A DNA stretch of 64,000 nt from Arthrobacter sp. N199823 (GTDB lineage: Bacteria > Actinomycetota > Actinomycetes > Actinomycetales > Micrococcaceae): the NCBI RefSeq assembly GCF_002929705.1, contig NZ_PJIN01000004.1:124001-188000 (forward strand). The letters are read 5' to 3'. The notes beneath the pieces are model-generated. The model saw nothing but the letters and a program-made list of their open reading frames with translations. It made no database searches and was not told the DNA's origin. Positions 60,569 through 64,000 of this stretch are shown here, piece by piece; the first letter of the stretch is position 1; every line of letters begins with the position of its first letter. A program made the position numbers and the translations under genes.

Positions 60569-62425
60569 ATGAATCACCCCAAATCAGCCAGGATTGCCGG
60601 GCTCATCGCGGCCGTCGCCGCAGTGGGCTTGGCGCTGACTCCATCACTGGTCCCACGACCTGCCCTCTTTCAGGGATTCTTGGCCGGTTTGAGCTTCGGT
60701 CTAGCGTACCTGGCGGCGTCGTGGCTATGGCGAACGGTGGCTGCTTTTATTGCCCGCCGGCGGCTGGCTGCCGTTACTAGGCGGTCAGCGGCTGCTGCTC
60801 CGGCTGCGTCAGCCTCTGATACTGCGGCCCCCGTGGTTTCAGCTTCCCCCGCCACTGGTCCTGCCGCGTCAGGGCCCACCGCACCGCCATTGTGGGTTTG
60901 GCCAGCTGCGGGCGCCATAGGTGGCATCTATGTTGCAGTGGTGGGCATTCTTGCCGTGGAATGGCAGAACGATGTTCGCGCCAAAGTAGAGATGGCGCCC
61001 GTGGATGGCTTGGAACTGGGTACATTCTTCGTAGTCGCCATAATAGTGGGCGCAATAGTCTTTGGCGTCCACCGAGGTTTACGGAAGATGGCGGCGCTGG
61101 GCCGGCACTGGACTCAGCGCTTGCTTCAGAAGTCGGGGTCCGGTGAGAGCCCGACCGCGTCCTTGCCTACATCCGTGCAAGCAACTGTGCCTACACCTGT
61201 GCGTCCTGCCTCGCGTTCACGCATCGAAACAGCTGGCGGACTGCTCACCGGGGCTCTCACAGCGGCGCTGGCCTTGACACTCCTGGTCTCTGGTGCGCTG
61301 TTGGGCACAGATCGCGTCTACTCAGCTCGCAACAACACCACACCGGCAGGCGTCACCGAACCTGACTCGGAGTTCCGATCCGCTGGCAGCCAATCCGCCG
61401 TTGAGTGGGAGAAGCTGGGCATGCAGGGCCGTGCCTTCGTGGGTGGCGGCCCCACGGCAGCCACCATTGAGGCGCTCACTAGGGCTCCGGCCAAGGACCC
61501 GGTGCGTGTCTATGTGGGATCCAGCCAAGAAACCTCCATGGCGGACCGCGCTAAGGTAGCCGTGGCAGAGCTCAAACGGACGGGCGCGTTTAGCCGCAGC
61601 ACCCTCATGATTGCCACTCCCACAGGATCAGGCTGGCTGGAGCGCCAAGCCGTTGACTCACTGGAGTACCTTCACGGCGGCGATACAGCCATAGTCTCCA
61701 TGCAGTATTCCTACCAACCCAGCTGGGTATCGTTCCTCTTCCATCAGGATCTCCCACGCGCATCAGCACAGGCACTGTACAGCGCAGTGAAGGCGGAATG
61801 GGAATCATTGCCGGAAGCCAAACGCCCCGAACTGCTGGTCTATGGGCTCAGCTTGGGCGCCTCTGGAATGCAATCCGCATTTTCCAGCATTGAGGATCTG
61901 ACCACTAACATTGACGGGGCGGTCTTTTCAGGGGCCCCGAACAACTCCCAGCCATGGGGCACGCTGCAGGCCAATCGCGATTCAGGCTCGCCAGTGTGGC
62001 AGCCAGTGTTCGACGGCGGGCGGAACGTGCGCTGGCTGTCCAACAATGGCGACTTCGAGAAGTTGACCAGTGCTTGGGAACCGGCCCGTGTGGCATATCT
62101 GCAACATGGAACCGACGCTGTAACTTGGTTGACTCCTGCGCTGATCTGGCAGAAACCAGACTGGCTCGCAGGAAGCTCCACCAACAGTGGCCGCGCCCCA
62201 GACGTCAGCGATTCCATGCGCTGGATCCCGCTGATCACCTACTTGCAGGTTGCCTTTGACATGTTCATGGGCGAGGCTGTCCCCGCCAGCCACGGCCATA
62301 ACTTTGGCGACGTGGCGGTCCAGGCCTGGAATGGGGTCTCCCCCAGCGGCCTGGACCAACCAGCACTGGCCCGCATTCAAGCCATCATTGCGGCCTACCC
62401 GTACGAAGAGTCAATGACAAATTAG
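60569..62425 (+). CDS. Membrane alpha/beta-hydrolase family protein (PF10081 type)
   Basis: A 618-residue protein. Four membrane helices are predicted: about residues 12-30, 36-56, 110-128 and 148-165; residues about 66-110 and 185-215 are Ala/Pro-rich linkers; another helix lies near 222-245. The C-terminal hydrolase domain begins about residue 270 and carries LLVYGLSLGASGMQSAFSSI, with Ser as nucleophile. The family is characteristic of Actinobacteria; substrate unknown. Converges with the htdX-like gene by a four-base overlap. Confidence 0.88.
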   Translation: MNHPKSARIAGLIAAVAAVGLALTPSLVPRPALFQGFLAGLSFGLAYLAASWLWRTVAAFIARRRLAAVTRRSAAAAPAASASDTAAPVVSASPATGPAASGPTAPPLWVWPAAGAIGGIYVAVVGILAVEWQNDVRAKVEMAPVDGLELGTFFVVAIIVGAIVFGVHRGLRKMAALGRHWTQRLLQKSGSGESPTASLPTSVQATVPTPVRPASRSRIETAGGLLTGALTAALALTLLVSGALLGTDRVYSARNNTTPAGVTEPDSEFRSAGSQSAVEWEKLGMQGRAFVGGGPTAATIEALTRAPAKDPVRVYVGSSQETSMADRAKVAVAELKRTGAFSRSTLMIATPTGSGWLERQAVDSLEYLHGGDTAIVSMQYSYQPSWVSFLFHQDLPRASAQALYSAVKAEWESLPEAKRPELLVYGLSLGASGMQSAFSSIEDLTTNIDGAVFSGAPNNSQPWGTLQANRDSGSPVWQPVFDGGRNVRWLSNNGDFEKLTSAWEPARVAYLQHGTDAVTWLTPALIWQKPDWLAGSSTNSGRAPDVSDSMRWIPLITYLQVAFDMFMGEAVPASHGHNFGDVAVQAWNGVSPSGLDQPALARIQAIIAAYPYEESMTN

Positions 62426-63342
62426 GCGGCGGTCACGGTGCCGCTGAAATACTTTCGTGCACTGCGTGCGTTCCAGGCGGTGAACTCCGAACTCAGCCAG
62501 ACGCCGTCGCTGGTCCTGTGGTCCAGGACCTCCAAAGACACGGTGGCCGGCAAGAACATGGGCGAGTCAAAGCTGATATCCCAGTTAAAGGAGTGCGGCT
62601 TGGACTGCGGAACCGTGGCCAGAACGCGTGAAGCTGCATACATGCCGTGGGCAATGGAACGCCGCAGGCCCAACGCCTTCGCTGTCAGCACGCTCAGGTG
62701 GATCGGATTGAAATCACCCGAGACCGCCGCATAGGCCCGCCCCGTATCAACGCCCAGCTGCCACTGCGCCGTGGGTACGGGTGGCACAAAATCAACGCGC
62801 TCGGCGGCTGCCGTCGGCCTGTCCAGCGTCGGCTTGTCCAGACCGGGGAGAAAAACTCCCTTGGCTAGGTAAGTTGAAACGCCGCGCCACAACAGCTGCG
62901 TACCGTCAACATTATGAATTTCCGCCACGAGCTGCACCTGCGTACCGCTTCTGTGGCCCGCCAAATCACGTGCCCAGGCCCGTACAGACAGCTCATCGGT
63001 GAACAACACCGGAGCCACGTGCTCCACCTGATTGCGCAGGTGAATCATCCCCAGAAGAGGCAGTGGAAAATCATCCTGAACCATGACAGTCATAGCCACG
63101 GGGAACGCTAAAGCGTGCAGATAGCCCGAAGGCAACAGATCGCGGGCCGGTTCCCCCATCAGGTGCGCAAACTCCGTAACCTTGGCCAGATCAGCCCGCA
63201 CACCACGAACCTCCACTGCCCGTGATGGCAGTGCCACAACAGGCTCACTGCGCAGAACTTTGCCCTTGGCGGCCATGGCCGCAGCATTGACGTACAGCTT
63301 GGACAGTGACGGCATTTCGCTCAGCAGAGTTGGCTCGCTCAT
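62422..63342 (-). CDS. MaoC-like (3R)-hydroxyacyl-CoA dehydratase, HtdX-like
   Basis: A 306-residue double-hotdog dehydratase. The second hotdog contains YAAVSGDFNPIHLSVLTAKA, the hydratase-2 motif. Start ATG 63342 overlaps the fabG4 stop (ATGA), and both genes run minus, the same order as mycobacterial Rv0242c-Rv0241c. Acts in fatty-acyl elongation with FabG4. Confidence 0.9.
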   Translation of the reverse strand: MSEPTLLSEMPSLSKLYVNAAAMAAKGKVLRSEPVVALPSRAVEVRGVRADLAKVTEFAHLMGEPARDLLPSGYLHALAFPVAMTVMVQDDFPLPLLGMIHLRNQVEHVAPVLFTDELSVRAWARDLAGHRSGTQVQLVAEIHNVDGTQLLWRGVSTYLAKGVFLPGLDKPTLDRPTAAAERVDFVPPVPTAQWQLGVDTGRAYAAVSGDFNPIHLSVLTAKALGLRRSIAHGMYAASRVLATVPQSKPHSFNWDISFDSPMFLPATVSLEVLDHRTSDGVWLSSEFTAWNARSARKYFSGTVTAA

Positions 63343-64000
63343 TGCCCCACCATATTCTGTCCGCACACCCTCAGCACGTTTGCCGTGACCCCGGCTGCCT
63401 GAGGCTGGGCAAAGAATGCAATGGCCTCGGCCACGTCGCTGGGCTTGCCACCCTGTTGAAGGCTGTTCAGTCGTCGGGCCACTTCCCGTGTGGCGAAGGG
63501 GATCTTTGCCGTCATGTCGGTCTCAATAAAGCCAGGCGCGACGGCGTTCACGGTGCCACCTCGTTCACTCAACAACGGCGCCGTGGAACGCACCATGCCC
63601 ATGACACCTGCCTTCGAGGCTGCGTAGTTACTTTGTCCACGGTTGCCAGCTATCCCACTGGTGGAGGCAACGCTGATGATACGCGGGTTGTTAGCGAAAT
63701 CGCTGCTGGCCAAGAATGCTTCATTCATGCGCAGCTGGGAGGCGATATTGACGGCTATGACCGAATCCCATTTGGCGGCATCCATGTTGGCCAGAAGTTT
63801 ATCGCGGGTGATGCCGGCGTTATGCACCACAATATCCAACCGCCCATAACGGGAGATGGCATGCTCAAGGATCCGCTCACCGGCGTCCAGGCTGGTAATG
63901 TCCAACTGGAGCGCCGTGCCGTGGATTTCATTGGCAACGGCGGCTAGGTGATCGCCCGCTGCTGGCACGTCTACCACCAGAACAGTAGCTCCATCGCGGG
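63339..64000 (-). CDS. FabG4-like 3-oxoacyl reductase (C-terminal part; continues past the window)
   Basis: The C-terminal SDR domain of a FabG4-type reductase; the frame is open to the window edge (64000) at DGATVLVVDVPAAG. NAGITRDKLL, the SVASTSGIAG active-site Ser region and Tyr-Lys in NYAASKAGVMG are present. The first residues seen belong to the Rossmann beta-strand; FabG4 proteins have an additional N-terminal domain, expected outside. Followed by the HtdX-like gene. Confidence 0.9.
   Translation of the reverse strand, partial: RDGATVLVVDVPAAGDHLAAVANEIHGTALQLDITSLDAGERILEHAISRYGRLDIVVHNAGITRDKLLANMDAAKWDSVIAVNIASQLRMNEAFLASSDFANNPRIISVASTSGIAGNRGQSNYAASKAGVMGMVRSTAPLLSERGGTVNAVAPGFIETDMTAKIPFATREVARRLNSLQQGGKPSDVAEAIAFFAQPQAAGVTANVLRVCGQNMVGQ

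Overview
The window reads as chromosomal DNA of a high-GC Gram-positive bacterium of the Micrococcaceae, most likely Arthrobacter or a close relative. The evidence is a full Pup-proteasome gene set, a mycothiol ligase (MshC), RbpA, a Tat operon joined to a fused PafBC regulator and HelY, and actinobacterial FabG4/HtdX-type genes. GTG and TTG starts and ATGA-type overlaps are frequent. Species cannot be fixed from the sequence alone.

Region 1 (1-28 kb) is accessory. It opens with a Tat-exported metallophosphoesterase, an isochorismatase-like hydrolase and a DMT transporter. An arr (rifampicin ADP-ribosyltransferase) gene follows, inactivated by one nonsense codon and coupled to a dihydrofolate-reductase-like gene. 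Next come an ECF sigma/anti-sigma pair and a long run of small GNAT acetyltransferases (eight GNAT domains in about 13 kb, one fused to a phosphotransferase domain). The run is interrupted by a degraded Tn7-like TnsA/TnsB relic and, about 200 bp away, a strong match to a chromosome-dimer-resolution (dif) site at 14937-14965. A UvrA2-like ATPase, a hipBA toxin-antitoxin pair, peptide deformylase, an RlmA-like methyltransferase, a divergent MocR/YczE pair and an NfeD/SPFH pair complete the region.

Region 2 (28-60 kb) is conserved actinobacterial core, nearly all on the minus strand: rbpA, ppm1, an amidohydrolase, then (read right to left) pafBC-tatA-tatC-helY, two FKBP genes, pafA, prcB-prcA, pup, dop, mpa, trmI, an M50 protease, a HAD phosphatase, a PAC2 protein, mshC and uppP. 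Mpa unfolds pupylated substrates for the PrcAB core, Dop prepares Pup (it ends in Gln) and removes it, and PafA attaches it. PafBC controls DNA-damage genes. The set recalls, with insertions and breaks, the M. tuberculosis Rv2050-Rv2141 neighbourhood.

Region 3 (56-64 kb) holds an acyl-CoA dehydrogenase, an M20 peptidase, tRNA-Leu(GAG) with a strong terminator, a DUF2786 protein, a membrane alpha/beta hydrolase and the htdX-fabG4 pair, which runs off the right edge.

Non-coding structure is unusually rich: two tandem copies of a roughly 250-bp unit, each with a long hairpin, beside ppm1; a nested three-stem palindrome upstream of ppm1; a 16-bp inverted repeat with TATAAT in its loop upstream of rbpA; three 56-bp tandem repeats directly upstream of mshC; and a 13-bp minisatellite that supplies the stop codon of the acyl-CoA dehydrogenase. 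Strand bias changes around the dif-like site in the way expected if this window spans the replication terminus.
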